Assembly: GCA_913777945.1 (NCBI GenBank)
Contig: CAJYTY010000008.1
Location: 124,001 to 188,000, forward strand
Reading direction: 5' to 3'
Length of the DNA: 64,000 bases
From: an uncultured Acinetobacter sp.
Lineage (GTDB): Bacteria > Pseudomonadota > Gammaproteobacteria > Pseudomonadales > Moraxellaceae
In this document: piece after piece, positions 16,735 through 26,470 of the stretch
How the letters are laid out: every line of letters begins with the position of its first letter
How positions within the stretch are numbered: the first letter of the stretch is position 1
Translations under genes and position numbers: made by a program
The notes under the pieces: model-generated
What the model saw: only the letters and a program-made list of their open reading frames with translations
What the model was told of the DNA's origin: nothing
Database searches by the model: none

Positions 16735-17835
16735 TTATTCGTATTCATTTTGGGTTTGAACACCCAATGCATCATGTATTTGTTGAAGCGGATGTTCATC
16801 CTTAATCACTTGGGCCAGCCATTCGTGTAGCGGCATCTGACTCCATTTAATGGTTTTTTGCAGCATATAACTGACAGGGCTATGCGGTTCATTGGTTTGA
16901 AAATAGTCCGAAATTTGCTGTAGTACGCGAATGGCCTGTTCGCGGTTTTCAATATGGCTTTGAGCTACTGGCTGAAACTGTGAGGATACAGGCTGTGCTA
17001 CAGGGTGGTTAGTTTGCTCTAAAGCGACAACATCATTGTGATTTTGATCAGATGTGGAGGAGGTTTGGCTTGGCGCAGTATCGAACGTATCGGCCTTATA
17101 AATTTTACGCAGGGTCACATCAATTCCCTCCAGACTCGAATCAATTGCAGCATAGCTTGGCGCATCAAGCCCCATATGTGTATCAAGTACCTGTTTTAAG
17201 GTATGCCATTGCTCAAGAATTTCTTTAAATGACTGATAGTTTTGATATTGAAAACTTTTTGAAGTGTTAAACAGCGCTTGCTCAAACACTTCGAGTTCAT
17301 TTGGTGTATCTGAATCGGAGTATTCATCGCTTTGCTTTCTACGAATATTCTGATGGTAAAGAAAACTTTCGTATTGCAGCAATGCATAATGAGGTGCTGT
17401 ATTGATCAGAGGTACTTTTTTTACAAGCATTGGAAGCTGATTAATTAATCCCTGTAATAGCCCCAAACGCTGGTCTAAATCCTGATCTTCAATCACCGGA
17501 TGAATCGAATCCCAGTAACGATCGAGGAGCAGATGACTCAGCTCTACGCCTTTGGCAATACCTTCAAATCCAGCCAGATTTGCCCAGCCTTCAATGAGCC
17601 AAGTGAGTAAACGAATATCTTTGGTGTGCTGTTGCAATAAATCTGTCGATGTCTCAATGACCAATTCCCAGTTGGCCTGTTTGGGTGCGGTAACCCAATC
17701 TCCCTGATCAAGCAGCAGATCATCTTGTGTTCTGGCCTGCTTGATCCGATGAAATTCATTAGAGAATGAATAATCCTCTCCACATGGCGAGTGTTCAGTA
17801 ATTGGATTTAGCAATTCTGACAAATTTAGTTGCAT
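16735..17835 (-). CDS. tssA: TssA (ImpA-domain) T6SS assembly protein
   Basis: 366 residues with an N-terminal ImpA domain: the start LLNPITEHSPCGEDYSFSNEF is typical, followed by DIRLLTWLIEGWANLAGFEG near residue 78. The middle is Gln/Ser-rich (about residues 255-300) and the short C-terminal domain has the ending seen in TssA proteins (PVSYMLQKTIKWSQMPLHEW). TssA primes baseplate docking and coordinates tail-tube and sheath polymerisation. Second gene of the leftward unit, 17 bp after tssH. Confidence 0.9.
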   Translation of the reverse strand: MQLNLSELLNPITEHSPCGEDYSFSNEFHRIKQARTQDDLLLDQGDWVTAPKQANWELVIETSTDLLQQHTKDIRLLTWLIEGWANLAGFEGIAKGVELSHLLLDRYWDSIHPVIEDQDLDQRLGLLQGLINQLPMLVKKVPLINTAPHYALLQYESFLYHQNIRRKQSDEYSDSDTPNELEVFEQALFNTSKSFQYQNYQSFKEILEQWHTLKQVLDTHMGLDAPSYAAIDSSLEGIDVTLRKIYKADTFDTAPSQTSSTSDQNHNDVVALEQTNHPVAQPVSSQFQPVAQSHIENREQAIRVLQQISDYFQTNEPHSPVSYMLQKTIKWSQMPLHEWLAQVIKDEHPLQQIHDALGVQTQNEYE

Positions 17836-17852
17836 AACATTACTCTATAGAC

Positions 17853-20519
17853 TCACGCTTCAGACACTTTAGTCGTTTTGACGACACGTTTTTTACTCGA
17901 TTTTTTTTCAACAGGATCAAGCTGGTAGACGATTTCATCGTCTTGGGTATCTATTACAATTCGTTTTGGTAGGTTTTGATCGGCCAACGCCATCAAAATG
18001 TGGGTGGCAAGTGCTGGTAATACACTTGCATTTAAAATGTGATCAACATTACGCGCACCACTATCGACTTCGGTACAACGCATCAAAATGAGTTCAACCA
18101 CATCATCTGAATACTCCACCTCTGTACTGTACTGGGCCGTCAAACGGTGAACAATTTTATCGAGTTTATGGCGGATAATCTGAATCAGTAACTCATCGTG
18201 CAATGGAAAATAGGGCACAATTCGCATACGTCCTAAAAATGCCGGTTTAAAGTGCTGATACAAACTTGGTTTAAGTTGTTCAATCAATTCAATCGCGCTT
18301 GGCCATTCCTCGACTGGGCGGTTAATACACGTTTTCATGATGCTGCTTGAACCTGCATTTGAGGTTAGAATGAGGGTGGTATTTTTAAAGTCGATTAACC
18401 GGCCTTCACCATCCTCAAGCATGCCTTTATCAAACACCTGATAAAACAGCTCTTGAACATCGCTATGGGCTTTTTCAATTTCATCGAGTAATACCACGCT
18501 GTACGGATGACGACGCACAGCTTCGGTTAACACGCCACCTTGACCGTAACCGACATAGCCTGGAGGCGCACCTTTTAGGGATGAAACGGTATGTGCTTCT
18601 TGGTATTCAGACATATTGATGGTAATCAGGTGTTGTTCACCACCATAAAGCTCATTTGCAAGTGCAAGTGCAGTTTCTGTTTTACCGACACCACTTGGCC
18701 CTACCAGTAAAAATACGCCTTGTGGCTTATTGGGATCTTCCAAACGAGCTTTAGAGGTTTTAATTCCCTGCACGAGCTGTTCAAGCGCATAGTCTTGTCC
18801 CATTACGCGCTGTTCTAATTTATCTTTGAGCGTCAGGATATGTTGAATTTCGTCATGCACCATATTACCCACTGGAATACCGGTCCAGTCGGAAATAATC
18901 TGGTTAATCATCTGTGCAGTCACACGTTCAAACACCAATGGCTCATTGCCCTGAAGCTGTTGTAAGCTATTACGCAATGGCAAAAGCTGAGCTGAATAAT
19001 CCTCTAAATTTTCATTATTTTTTTGAATATCCTGAATTTTTTTAACCAGTTCAAGCTCTTGCTGCCAGCGTGCATGTACGGCTTGGATCTGATGATTTAC
19101 AGCTTGAATATCCTGATTCAAGCTGTTTAAACGCTGCTCATGTGCCGCAGAGTGGCGATGCTCATGCGTTAATAAATCGTGTTCAAGTTGAAGATTATGT
19201 AGCTCGGCCTGTAGCTGATCGAGCATCACCGGCTGTGCATTTTGTGTCAGTGCGACACGCGCTGCGGCGGTATCGAGCACACTGATGGCTTTGTCAGGCA
19301 GCTGACGACCGCTGATGTAGCGATGCGAGGCTTGTACGGCTGTTACAATCGCCTCATCGTCGATATGTAAATTAAAATGCTGCTGCATGACTGGAATCAT
19401 GGCGCGCAGCATGTCAACCGCAACTTCTTCAGACGGTTCTTCAACTTTAATGACCTGAAAGCGGCGGCTGAGCGCAGCATCTTTTTCAAAATATTGTTTG
19501 TATTCTGCCCACGTGGTTGCTGCGATTGTTCGAAGCTCACCCCGCGCAAGGGCAGGCTTTAAAAGGTTGGCAGCATCATTTTGCCCGGCTTGTCCGCCTG
19601 CACCAATCAGGGTATGTGCCTCGTCAATGAACAAAATAATAGGATGCGTCGAAGATTGAACTTCTTGAATCACTTGTTTTAAACGATTTTCAAATTCACC
19701 TTTTACACTTGCGCCTGCTTGTAGCAGCCCCATATCCAAGGTATGCAGGTGTACATTGAGTAGGGCACTCGGTACCTGACCCTGTGCAATCTTGAGTGCA
19801 AGCCCTTCAACCACCGCGGTTTTTCCCACGCCTGGTTCACCAGTTAAAATCGGATTGTTCTGACGTCGACGCATCAAAATATCCAGCATTAAGCGAATTT
19901 CATTTTCACGGCCAATTACAGGATCAATTGCACCATTTTTAGCTTTATCGGTTAGATTGATGGTGTATAAATCGAGTGCTGGCGTTTTTTGTTTGGTATC
20001 TGACGCTTTTGCAGGAACAGGATTAACGTCTTCGTGATGAATATTTTCTGGGCTGTGTTCACACTCTTCGAGAAACTTATGTTTGAGTAATTCAACTGGA
20101 ATATCCTCAAAACGTTCCGATGCACGAATCGCAATTTGATAAAGATCGGCTGCTGTTAATAGCGCGACCAATAAGTGGCCACTTCGAATAATCGGGGTTT
20201 GATCTGCTGATGCAACTAACCAAGCCTGTTCCAATAATCGAACAATTGATTTTGAGAAAATTGGCGTGCGATTATTTCCCTTAGGCAGGGTGTTAAGTGA
20301 TTGATTTAAATCACTTGAAAGTTCATCTAAATTAATTTTGTATTTGTTTAGTAAAATTTTTAAATCGTTATTGCTGCTTTGATTTAAAAGCTCTAAAAAC
20401 AGGTGTTCAATTTCAATTTCAAAGTTTTGTAACAAAATACATGAGTTTGCTGATTTTTCTAATGCTGTCCGAGAGTTACTCGATAATTTGGTAATTAGAA
20501 TTTTTAAATTGCTCATCAT
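17853..20519 (-). CDS. tssH: TssH/ClpV AAA+ ATPase of the T6SS
   Basis: 888 residues, ClpB/ClpV architecture. It has an N-terminal Clp-N double repeat (residues about 1-150), a first AAA+ module with Walker A GEPGVGKT near residue 227, a coiled-coil middle domain (about 410-530) rich in Gln/His/Leu, and a second AAA+ module with Walker A GPSGVGKT near residue 603. A C-terminal ClpB-D2 domain follows. ClpV disassembles contracted TssB/TssC sheaths for reuse. It is the first gene of the leftward operon, divergent from asaA; translation starts at 20519 or the adjacent in-frame ATG at 20516. Confidence 0.95.
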   Translation of the reverse strand: MMSNLKILITKLSSNSRTALEKSANSCILLQNFEIEIEHLFLELLNQSSNNDLKILLNKYKINLDELSSDLNQSLNTLPKGNNRTPIFSKSIVRLLEQAWLVASADQTPIIRSGHLLVALLTAADLYQIAIRASERFEDIPVELLKHKFLEECEHSPENIHHEDVNPVPAKASDTKQKTPALDLYTINLTDKAKNGAIDPVIGRENEIRLMLDILMRRRQNNPILTGEPGVGKTAVVEGLALKIAQGQVPSALLNVHLHTLDMGLLQAGASVKGEFENRLKQVIQEVQSSTHPIILFIDEAHTLIGAGGQAGQNDAANLLKPALARGELRTIAATTWAEYKQYFEKDAALSRRFQVIKVEEPSEEVAVDMLRAMIPVMQQHFNLHIDDEAIVTAVQASHRYISGRQLPDKAISVLDTAAARVALTQNAQPVMLDQLQAELHNLQLEHDLLTHEHRHSAAHEQRLNSLNQDIQAVNHQIQAVHARWQQELELVKKIQDIQKNNENLEDYSAQLLPLRNSLQQLQGNEPLVFERVTAQMINQIISDWTGIPVGNMVHDEIQHILTLKDKLEQRVMGQDYALEQLVQGIKTSKARLEDPNKPQGVFLLVGPSGVGKTETALALANELYGGEQHLITINMSEYQEAHTVSSLKGAPPGYVGYGQGGVLTEAVRRHPYSVVLLDEIEKAHSDVQELFYQVFDKGMLEDGEGRLIDFKNTTLILTSNAGSSSIMKTCINRPVEEWPSAIELIEQLKPSLYQHFKPAFLGRMRIVPYFPLHDELLIQIIRHKLDKIVHRLTAQYSTEVEYSDDVVELILMRCTEVDSGARNVDHILNASVLPALATHILMALADQNLPKRIVIDTQDDEIVYQLDPVEKKSSKKRVVKTTKVSEA

Positions 20520-20905
20520 AAATCTCAGGTCGTTTTATTAATATTTACTAGAATCTTGAATAAGAAAATTCACATCTTCTAAAAAATAAAACACCATTTT
20601 TTATGTATAATTTATTGATTTTAAATAAATTATACTTTTTTAGGTGCGTTTTGCTTTTTTATTCTACCGAAAAAAAACATTAATGGGTAGATGAAGTTGA
20701 TTGTATTAAACTCTCTTGTATTGATTATTGATTGCGTGTTAAATAAAGTTTTAAAATAAATAGACAGATTAGTCTTGACGAGCTTGGTGTGTTTTTTGAT
20801 AGAATCCGCACGTTCGAATTTTATAAAAATTGATGAGCAGATTTGTGATTGACAAAAAATTGTAATGTCTTTCCCTAAAAAATTTAAATGATTAAGAGGC
20901 ATATT
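20520..20905. promoter_or_regulatory. Divergent T6SS promoter region with candidate rightward promoter
   Basis: This 386-bp AT-rich stretch separates the two T6SS operons. On the plus strand TTGACG (20775-20780) and TAGAAT (20800-20805) resemble a sigma-70 promoter for asaA, although the 19-nt spacer is long. No convincing gene, perfect palindrome or sigma-54 element was found. The leftward promoter for tssH must lie here too, but I cannot place it. Confidence 0.4.
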
Positions 20906-21553
20906 TTGAGAAAAAGTATTGTATTTTCAGTGATTTTAGTTGGCTTAACATTTTTAAATTCTGCTCATGCAAACGATGAAAATATTAAGCTGAAAAAGAG
21001 CTGTATACGTGATTATCCGCAGGCTGCAGGGCAAACAGATCAAGCCCTACTTTCACTTTATGCACAAGTGTGTGATAAAAAAAATGCCGATCGTAAAAAT
21101 GATTTATTGGCTCAGGCTGCGATGCGTTTTCATCAGATCGGACAAAATATGAATGCGCTGTATTTAGTCAATCAACTCAAGCAGCAGAATGTTCGCGGAA
21201 ATCTCCTCACAGACGTCACTTTCTTATCGAGCGTTGCGATTGCCAATACAAGTTTAAAAGAGATGCGTAACACTGAAATGCGTTTTCTCACTGAAGATAT
21301 GACTTATCCACCCGCGAAAGAACTTGCCGACGCGATTAAAAGTGCTGTTCCTGCGCCAGACACCTCAAACCTCAAACCCATCACCGATGAATCACTCAGA
21401 AATAAAGCACGTGCCCAACGTGTAGCTGCAACGTCCAGCGCGAAGCGTTCTACAAAAAGTACGCCTAAACCAAAAGCGTCAAGCCCGGCTCCAGCCAAAG
21501 CCGCCGCTCCCGCATCGAAATCAAGTGCAAGTCCATTTGATTCTTTAAAGTAA
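20906..21553 (+). CDS. asaA: AsaA, Acinetobacter T6SS-associated exported protein
   Basis: 215 residues from a TTG at 20906, chosen because AAGAGG (20894-20899) lies 6 nt upstream; the in-frame ATG at 20888 has no Shine-Dalgarno. It has a signal peptide (VILVGLTFLNSAHA, cleavage after AHA), a mature helical domain with two or three Cys, and a Lys/Pro/Ala/Ser-rich tail ending SPFDSLK. In Acinetobacter, AsaA is a genus-specific periplasmic factor that supports T6SS assembly, reportedly through TssM. The assignment rests on position as first gene before tssB and on the exported form. It is 21 bp upstream of tssB. Confidence 0.8.
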   Translation: MRKSIVFSVILVGLTFLNSAHANDENIKLKKSCIRDYPQAAGQTDQALLSLYAQVCDKKNADRKNDLLAQAAMRFHQIGQNMNALYLVNQLKQQNVRGNLLTDVTFLSSVAIANTSLKEMRNTEMRFLTEDMTYPPAKELADAIKSAVPAPDTSNLKPITDESLRNKARAQRVAATSSAKRSTKSTPKPKASSPAPAKAAAPASKSSASPFDSLK

Positions 21554-21574
21554 TTTGACACAGGAAAATTGACC

Positions 21575-22078
21575 ATGGCGAAAAGAGAAAGCGTACAAAA
21601 GAAGCTTCAACGAATTCGACCACCACGTGTACAACTCACCTATGACGTTGAGATTGGTGATGGCAAAGAAGCAAAAGAGTTGCCATTTGTGGTAGGCGTA
21701 ATGGGAGATTTTTCTGCGGCGTCAGAAGTTGAAAAAACCAAATTAAAAGATAAAAAATTTATTAACGTTGATTTAGACAATATTGACGATGTGATGCAAT
21801 CCATGGCACCTCGTGCCGCGTTTGATGTAGGGAATACCTTAACTGAACAAGGCGGACGAATGCATGTGGATTTAACCTTTAATTCGATGGATGACTTTCG
21901 CCCAGAGCATGTGGCTCAACAAGTTGAGCCATTACGTAAGCTGGTCGAAGCACGTGAGCGTCTGACCGATTTGCGTAATAAAATTTCGAATAATGAGCGA
22001 CTTGAAGATTTACTCGATGAAGTGCTGAAAAATACTGATCAAGTGCGTAAATTAAGCAATGAGGTGGATCATGAGTAA
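21575..22078 (+). CDS. tssB: TssB (VipA), T6SS contractile sheath small subunit
   Basis: 167 residues from the ATG at 21575, nine bases behind AGGAAA. The protein has the TssB core: RIRPPRVQLTYDVEIGDGKE near the start, LPFVVGVMGDFSA near residue 38 and the late FRPEHVAQQVEPLRKLVEAR helix. TssB pairs with TssC to form the contractile sheath. The last 8 bp overlap the start of tssC, so translation is probably coupled. Confidence 0.95.
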   Translation: MAKRESVQKKLQRIRPPRVQLTYDVEIGDGKEAKELPFVVGVMGDFSAASEVEKTKLKDKKFINVDLDNIDDVMQSMAPRAAFDVGNTLTEQGGRMHVDLTFNSMDDFRPEHVAQQVEPLRKLVEARERLTDLRNKISNNERLEDLLDEVLKNTDQVRKLSNEVDHE

Positions 22079-23555
22079 TTCACAACTGGCCAATACAGCG
22101 GCAGCAGTCGAGACTCAAAGTACACCTTTGCTCGATTCAATTGTCGAGCAAAGCCGCATTGCTCGTAATGATGAAGAGCATACACGTGCCAAAAGCCTCA
22201 TTGGTGAATTGGCCAAAGAGGTGATGGCGGGTACCATTACCGTCTCTGAAAACATGACCTTGTCAATTGACAAACGAATTGCAGAGATTGATGCCTTGAT
22301 TTCGCAGCAGCTCAGCGAAATTATGCATCATGAAAAGTTTCAAAAAATTGAATCGACTTGGCGTGGACTCTACTATTTCTGCCAAGAAACACCGTCAAAT
22401 CCATTAATCAAAATCCGCATGCTCAATACCACAAAAAAAGAGCTGATCAAGGATTTTCAGGGTGCAACCGATTTCGATCAAAGTACCTTGTTTAAAAAGA
22501 TTTATGAAGAAGAATATGGCTCTTTTGGGGGTGCACCTTATTCGGCGTTGATTGGTGATTTCGAGTTTGACCGCACGCCATCGGACATGTATCTGCTTGA
22601 GCAAATTTCACATGTAGCTGCTGCGGCTCATGCGCCGTTTATCTCGGCTGCCGATCCAAATATGTTTGGATTGGAGTCTTATACAGATATTGATCGCCCT
22701 CGTGATGTATCGAAAATTTTTGAAACGGCCGAATATGTACAATGGCGTTCGTTTCGAGACAGTGAAGACGCGCGCTATGTAGCGTTGACGATGCCACGTG
22801 TTTTGGGTCGTCTGCCGTATCATCCGAAAGAAGGTACAGCCACTGAAGGCTTTAACTTTGCAGAGGATGTGACAGGTCAAGATCACCACGATTATTTGTG
22901 GATGAATGCCGCTTATGCCTTTGGTACTCGACTCACCAATGCGTTTGATTTACACGGCTGGTGTGCCGCGATTCGTGGTGTTGAAGGTGGCGGATTGGTC
23001 GAAGGCCTGCCTGTACACACCTTTAAAACGCATGACGGCGAGGTGGCATTTAAATGCCCAACTGAAATTGCGATTACAGACCGTCGTGAGAAAGAGCTGA
23101 GCGATTTAGGCTTTATTCCGTTAGTACATTGTAAAAATACCGATTACGCTGCATTTTTTGGTGCGCAATCGACACAAAAACCGAAAAAGTACGACAGTGA
23201 TACTGCAAATGCCAATTCCGCATTGTCGAGTCAAATTCAATACATCATGGCCGTATCGCGTATTGCACATTACTTAAAAGCAATGATGCGCGATAAAGTC
23301 GGAAGTTTTGCTTCAGCAGGGAACGTAGAAGCCTTCTTGAATGAATGGCTGTCTCAGTATGTATTGCTTGATGATGGAGCTTCACAAGAAGCAAAAGCGC
23401 AATACCCACTTCGTGAGGCATCTGTAAAGGTTGTAGAAGATCCGGCACAACCGGGACACTACAAATCGGTGGTCTTTTTAAGACCCCACTTCCAGCTGGA
23501 TGAGTTGTCAGTTTCTTTAAGACTAGTCACGGAACTTCCGCAGTCCTCAAATTAG
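22071..23555 (+). CDS. tssC: TssC (VipB), T6SS contractile sheath large subunit
   Basis: 494 residues from the ATG at 22071, just behind GAGGTGG and overlapping tssB by 8 bp; an upstream in-frame ATG at 22059 is less likely. Family features include STWRGLYYFCQETP near residue 95, SALIGDFEFDRTPSDMYLL near residue 160 and the C-terminal FFGAQSTQKPKKY block. TssC is the main sheath protein around the Hcp tube, and its contraction drives secretion. hcp follows 45 bp downstream. Confidence 0.96.
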   Translation: MSNSQLANTAAAVETQSTPLLDSIVEQSRIARNDEEHTRAKSLIGELAKEVMAGTITVSENMTLSIDKRIAEIDALISQQLSEIMHHEKFQKIESTWRGLYYFCQETPSNPLIKIRMLNTTKKELIKDFQGATDFDQSTLFKKIYEEEYGSFGGAPYSALIGDFEFDRTPSDMYLLEQISHVAAAAHAPFISAADPNMFGLESYTDIDRPRDVSKIFETAEYVQWRSFRDSEDARYVALTMPRVLGRLPYHPKEGTATEGFNFAEDVTGQDHHDYLWMNAAYAFGTRLTNAFDLHGWCAAIRGVEGGGLVEGLPVHTFKTHDGEVAFKCPTEIAITDRREKELSDLGFIPLVHCKNTDYAAFFGAQSTQKPKKYDSDTANANSALSSQIQYIMAVSRIAHYLKAMMRDKVGSFASAGNVEAFLNEWLSQYVLLDDGASQEAKAQYPLREASVKVVEDPAQPGHYKSVVFLRPHFQLDELSVSLRLVTELPQSSN

Positions 23556-23600
23556 AGAACAGCTCATAATAACTTTAAATTACAATAGGATAATTTTGAA

Positions 23601-24104
23601 ATGAAAGATATATACGTTCAATTTCGTGGTAAATACAAGGTGGACGGCGAGTCACGTGATGCTGAGCACAAAGACTGGCTAGAAGTCAATTCATGGGCTC
23701 ATAACATTCGTCAGCCAAAATCAGCAACTTCAAGTAGCGTCGGTGGTCATACAGCAGAACGTGTTGAACACTCAGACATGCTCTTTGTAAAAGATTTGGA
23801 TGCAACAAGTCCAAAACTTTGGGAAGCATGTTCAGCGGGTTACACTTTCGACGAAGTACAGATCGACTTTTACCGTGCCAATGGCGACAAACGAATCAAG
23901 TACTTGCAGATTAAATTGAAGCATGTCTTGGTATCAAGCGTGACACCAACTGTAAATGAAGAAGGTGTACCGACTGAAACGTTTGGTCTTAAGTACGCAG
24001 CAGTAGAGTGGACTTACAACCAGCAAGACATCAATGGTACAGCCAAGGGTGCCGTTACCAAGAAATGGTCGTTGTCTAACAACACCGCGTCTTACGCAGC
24101 ATAA
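23601..24104 (+). CDS. hcp: Hcp (TssD), T6SS inner tube protein
   Basis: 167 residues, the usual Hcp size. The N-terminal MKDIYVQFRGKYKVDGESRD matches Acinetobacter Hcp, and the beta-barrel fold is supported by KLWEACSAGYTFDEVQIDF and KRIKYLQIKLKHVLVSS. There is no C-terminal extension, so it is a plain structural Hcp and not an effector fusion. It stacks as hexameric rings inside the sheath and is the diagnostic secreted T6SS protein. A perfect hairpin immediately downstream separates it from tssE. Confidence 0.96.
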   Translation: MKDIYVQFRGKYKVDGESRDAEHKDWLEVNSWAHNIRQPKSATSSSVGGHTAERVEHSDMLFVKDLDATSPKLWEACSAGYTFDEVQIDFYRANGDKRIKYLQIKLKHVLVSSVTPTVNEEGVPTETFGLKYAAVEWTYNQQDINGTAKGAVTKKWSLSNNTASYAA

Positions 24105-24122
24105 TCCATTAACTTTGAGCTG

Positions 24123-24160
24123 GATAGAGAACAATTTCGATTGTTCTCTATCTGGTTTTT
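24123..24160 (+). terminator. Perfect 13-bp hairpin between hcp and tssE (attenuator)
   Basis: The arms at 24123-24135 and 24140-24152 are perfectly complementary around a TTCG loop, followed by TGGTTTTT. It looks like an intrinsic terminator inside the operon. Partial read-through would give far more hcp than downstream baseplate transcripts. It might alternatively stabilise the hcp mRNA 3' end. Confidence 0.8.
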
Positions 24161-24173
24161 CATGTTTGAGAAA

Positions 24174-24647
24174 ATGAATCTAGATCACTTATATCCATTT
24201 GGATTTCGTTCGACACTGTTTGATCGACTTGCCCCTGAACAAGAAGACTTAAGCGGTTTGTCCGTACAACAATTGCGCGAATCTGTGGCACGTGATTTAG
24301 AAGATTTGCTCAACAGCCGCATTGCAAAAATGGACCATGTCATGGATCACTATCCATTGGCTCAAAAATCTATTTTGCAGTTTGGCATTATCGACTTTGT
24401 CGGTTTATCGACAGCCAATCCAATGGATCGGGAAAAAATCTGTCAATCGATCGAGCAATCGATTGCCGCACATGAGCCTCGCTTAAAGCAGGTCAAGGTC
24501 GAGATGTTGCTTGATGGTCATAATATGGGCGCATTGTGTTTGAGTATTCAGGCCTATCTGAATATCCATCCATTATATGAACCAGTGGTATTTGATGCCT
24601 TGCTGAAACCAACCACACAACAATATGTAATTTCTGCTCAAAGCTAA
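24174..24647 (+). CDS. tssE: TssE, T6SS baseplate protein (gp25-like)
   Basis: 157 residues from the ATG at 24174, preceded by TTGAGAAA; an ATG at 24162 would add four residues but has no ribosome site. The gp25-like domain includes STLFDRLAPEQ, the central SILQFGIIDFVGLSTANPMD and EPRLKQVKVEML. TssE is the small wedge protein of the baseplate. It begins 22 bases after the hairpin that follows hcp and ends 11 bp before tssF. Confidence 0.9.
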   Translation: MNLDHLYPFGFRSTLFDRLAPEQEDLSGLSVQQLRESVARDLEDLLNSRIAKMDHVMDHYPLAQKSILQFGIIDFVGLSTANPMDREKICQSIEQSIAAHEPRLKQVKVEMLLDGHNMGALCLSIQAYLNIHPLYEPVVFDALLKPTTQQYVISAQS

Positions 24648-24658
24648 GTGGAGCTGCT

Positions 24659-26470
24659 GTGATAGAAGAACTTTTACCCTACTATGAAAAACAGCTTCAA
24701 GAGTTTGGTCAGCAATCGCGTGAGTTTGCGCAGAAATATCCTAAAATTGCACAGCGTCTGGCGCTCAATCAAGAACAGATTGATGATCCGCATATCGAGC
24801 GCTTGATTCAGGCCTTTTCTTTAATTGCGGCGCGTATTGATAAAAAAATTACAGACAGCCACGACATTTTTACCCGCTCATTATTTGAGGTGATGTTTCC
24901 GCAATATTTGCGACACTTTCCAGCCTGTAGTGTGGTGAGTTTTGATGATCCTCAGAAACTCAAACAATTGACCGAGCCACATCTTATTCCGGCACAAACA
25001 CGTTTGAAATCGCGTAGCTTTCGAGGCGTGCAGTGCGAATTTAACACCACCTACGATGTACGCTTATTGCCCATTCAACTGGCACGGGTTGAATTCAAAA
25101 CATTAGACAGTGCTCGTGCACACTTGAGCCAAAATGCCAGCTTTAATTTTCATTTTGATCTTTTAAATCCGGCGCAGACATGGCTGCTTGATGAACAATT
25201 ACCGATTTATCTGGACAGTATTTCTAATTTTCCGCTTCAAGTACTCGATCAGTTATTTAAAACAGAGACCCAGTTTTCGATTACTGTAAACCGCCAGACG
25301 CATATTATTCCCAATCCATTTCAGATCATGGGCTTTGAAGAAGAGCAGGCCTTACTGCCGATTGATCAGCATACCCATCATGCTTATCGGTTGTTGATGG
25401 AATATTTTTGCTTTCCAGAAAAATTCAATTATTTAAAGCTTAATCTTTCTATACTCAAGTCGTTCTTGTCGGGCCAGTCTGATTTTGAGCTATCAGTTCA
25501 TCTTAAACTCAACTTGAATGATACAGCGAGCGTTCGTAATTACTCTGAACTTGACACTGAAAACTTCAAACTCTTTACCACACCGATTATCAATCTTTTT
25601 GAAAAACAGGCCGAACCACAAAAGATCAATCATCAGCAACTTGAATATTCATTGTTGACCGATGCTCATTATCCTGATGCCTATCAGGTGTATGCTATTC
25701 AAAATATGCAGATGATTCGCGAGAAAAGTAATCAGGAACAGATCACCACACCTGTTTTACCTTTTTTCGCCATGAGTCATTATCACCCTCAGACGGTTAA
25801 GTTTTTTTATGCATTGAATCAGCAAAAAATAAGCAGTTCGAGCCGGATGCAGACCCGATTTACAATTGTTTCAAAACAGCTGGAACCATTTAATACGTCT
25901 TCAGACTACGTGAGTACGCAATTGTTGTGTTCAAACTGGGATCTTCCACACGAGGTCCTCGGACAAACACACACCACGCTCAATCTAAACAACAGTACGC
26001 TGGCACGCCGTGCAACGGTTTTAAAACGACCTACCATGCCGTATCAGTTTGAACAAAATAAAAATGAGCAGTGGCGAATTATTTCGCATTTATCACTCAA
26101 TACGCTGGCACTCATGAAAGGCGATAGCCTGTCGCATTTAAAGGAACTTTTAGCGCTCTACAATTTGCCACATTCTAAAGAAAATACATTACTGATTCAT
26201 GCCATCAAACAAATCCAATTTGAATTAACGCACAAGCTAGTCGAGGCCAAACCTTTTCCTATGTTTGTGCGAGGGATCAAAGCCAACGTTTATCTTGATC
26301 CTGCAGTTTTTCGTGGGCACAGCGTATATATTTTCAGTCAGTTGCTCAGTCATATCTTCAATTTAAAAGTTCAAATGAACAGTTTTGTCGATGTGGTGAT
26401 TTGGGACAGTCAACGTCAACAGGAGTTATACCAATGCGTTCAGAACGTTGGTGGCAAAGCACTTCTGTAA
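24659..26470 (+). CDS. tssF: TssF, T6SS baseplate wedge protein
   Basis: 603 residues from a GTG start at 24659, supported by GTGGAG seven bases upstream. The N-terminus (ELLPYYEKQLQEFGQQSREF) and DPHIERLIQAFSLIAARIDKK are diagnostic of TssF. FFAMSHYHP and LSHLKELLALYNLP occur further on, as in the family. TssF forms the wedge with TssE and TssG. The gene overlaps tssG by 37 bp, which suggests translational coupling. Confidence 0.95.
   Translation: MIEELLPYYEKQLQEFGQQSREFAQKYPKIAQRLALNQEQIDDPHIERLIQAFSLIAARIDKKITDSHDIFTRSLFEVMFPQYLRHFPACSVVSFDDPQKLKQLTEPHLIPAQTRLKSRSFRGVQCEFNTTYDVRLLPIQLARVEFKTLDSARAHLSQNASFNFHFDLLNPAQTWLLDEQLPIYLDSISNFPLQVLDQLFKTETQFSITVNRQTHIIPNPFQIMGFEEEQALLPIDQHTHHAYRLLMEYFCFPEKFNYLKLNLSILKSFLSGQSDFELSVHLKLNLNDTASVRNYSELDTENFKLFTTPIINLFEKQAEPQKINHQQLEYSLLTDAHYPDAYQVYAIQNMQMIREKSNQEQITTPVLPFFAMSHYHPQTVKFFYALNQQKISSSSRMQTRFTIVSKQLEPFNTSSDYVSTQLLCSNWDLPHEVLGQTHTTLNLNNSTLARRATVLKRPTMPYQFEQNKNEQWRIISHLSLNTLALMKGDSLSHLKELLALYNLPHSKENTLLIHAIKQIQFELTHKLVEAKPFPMFVRGIKANVYLDPAVFRGHSVYIFSQLLSHIFNLKVQMNSFVDVVIWDSQRQQELYQCVQNVGGKALL

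Noticed and set aside
20630..20902. 90-codon reverse-strand frame in the T6SS divergent promoter region
   Set aside because: AT-rich random-looking composition (Phe/Ile/Lys/Asn), no ribosome site, and it overlaps the asaA start.
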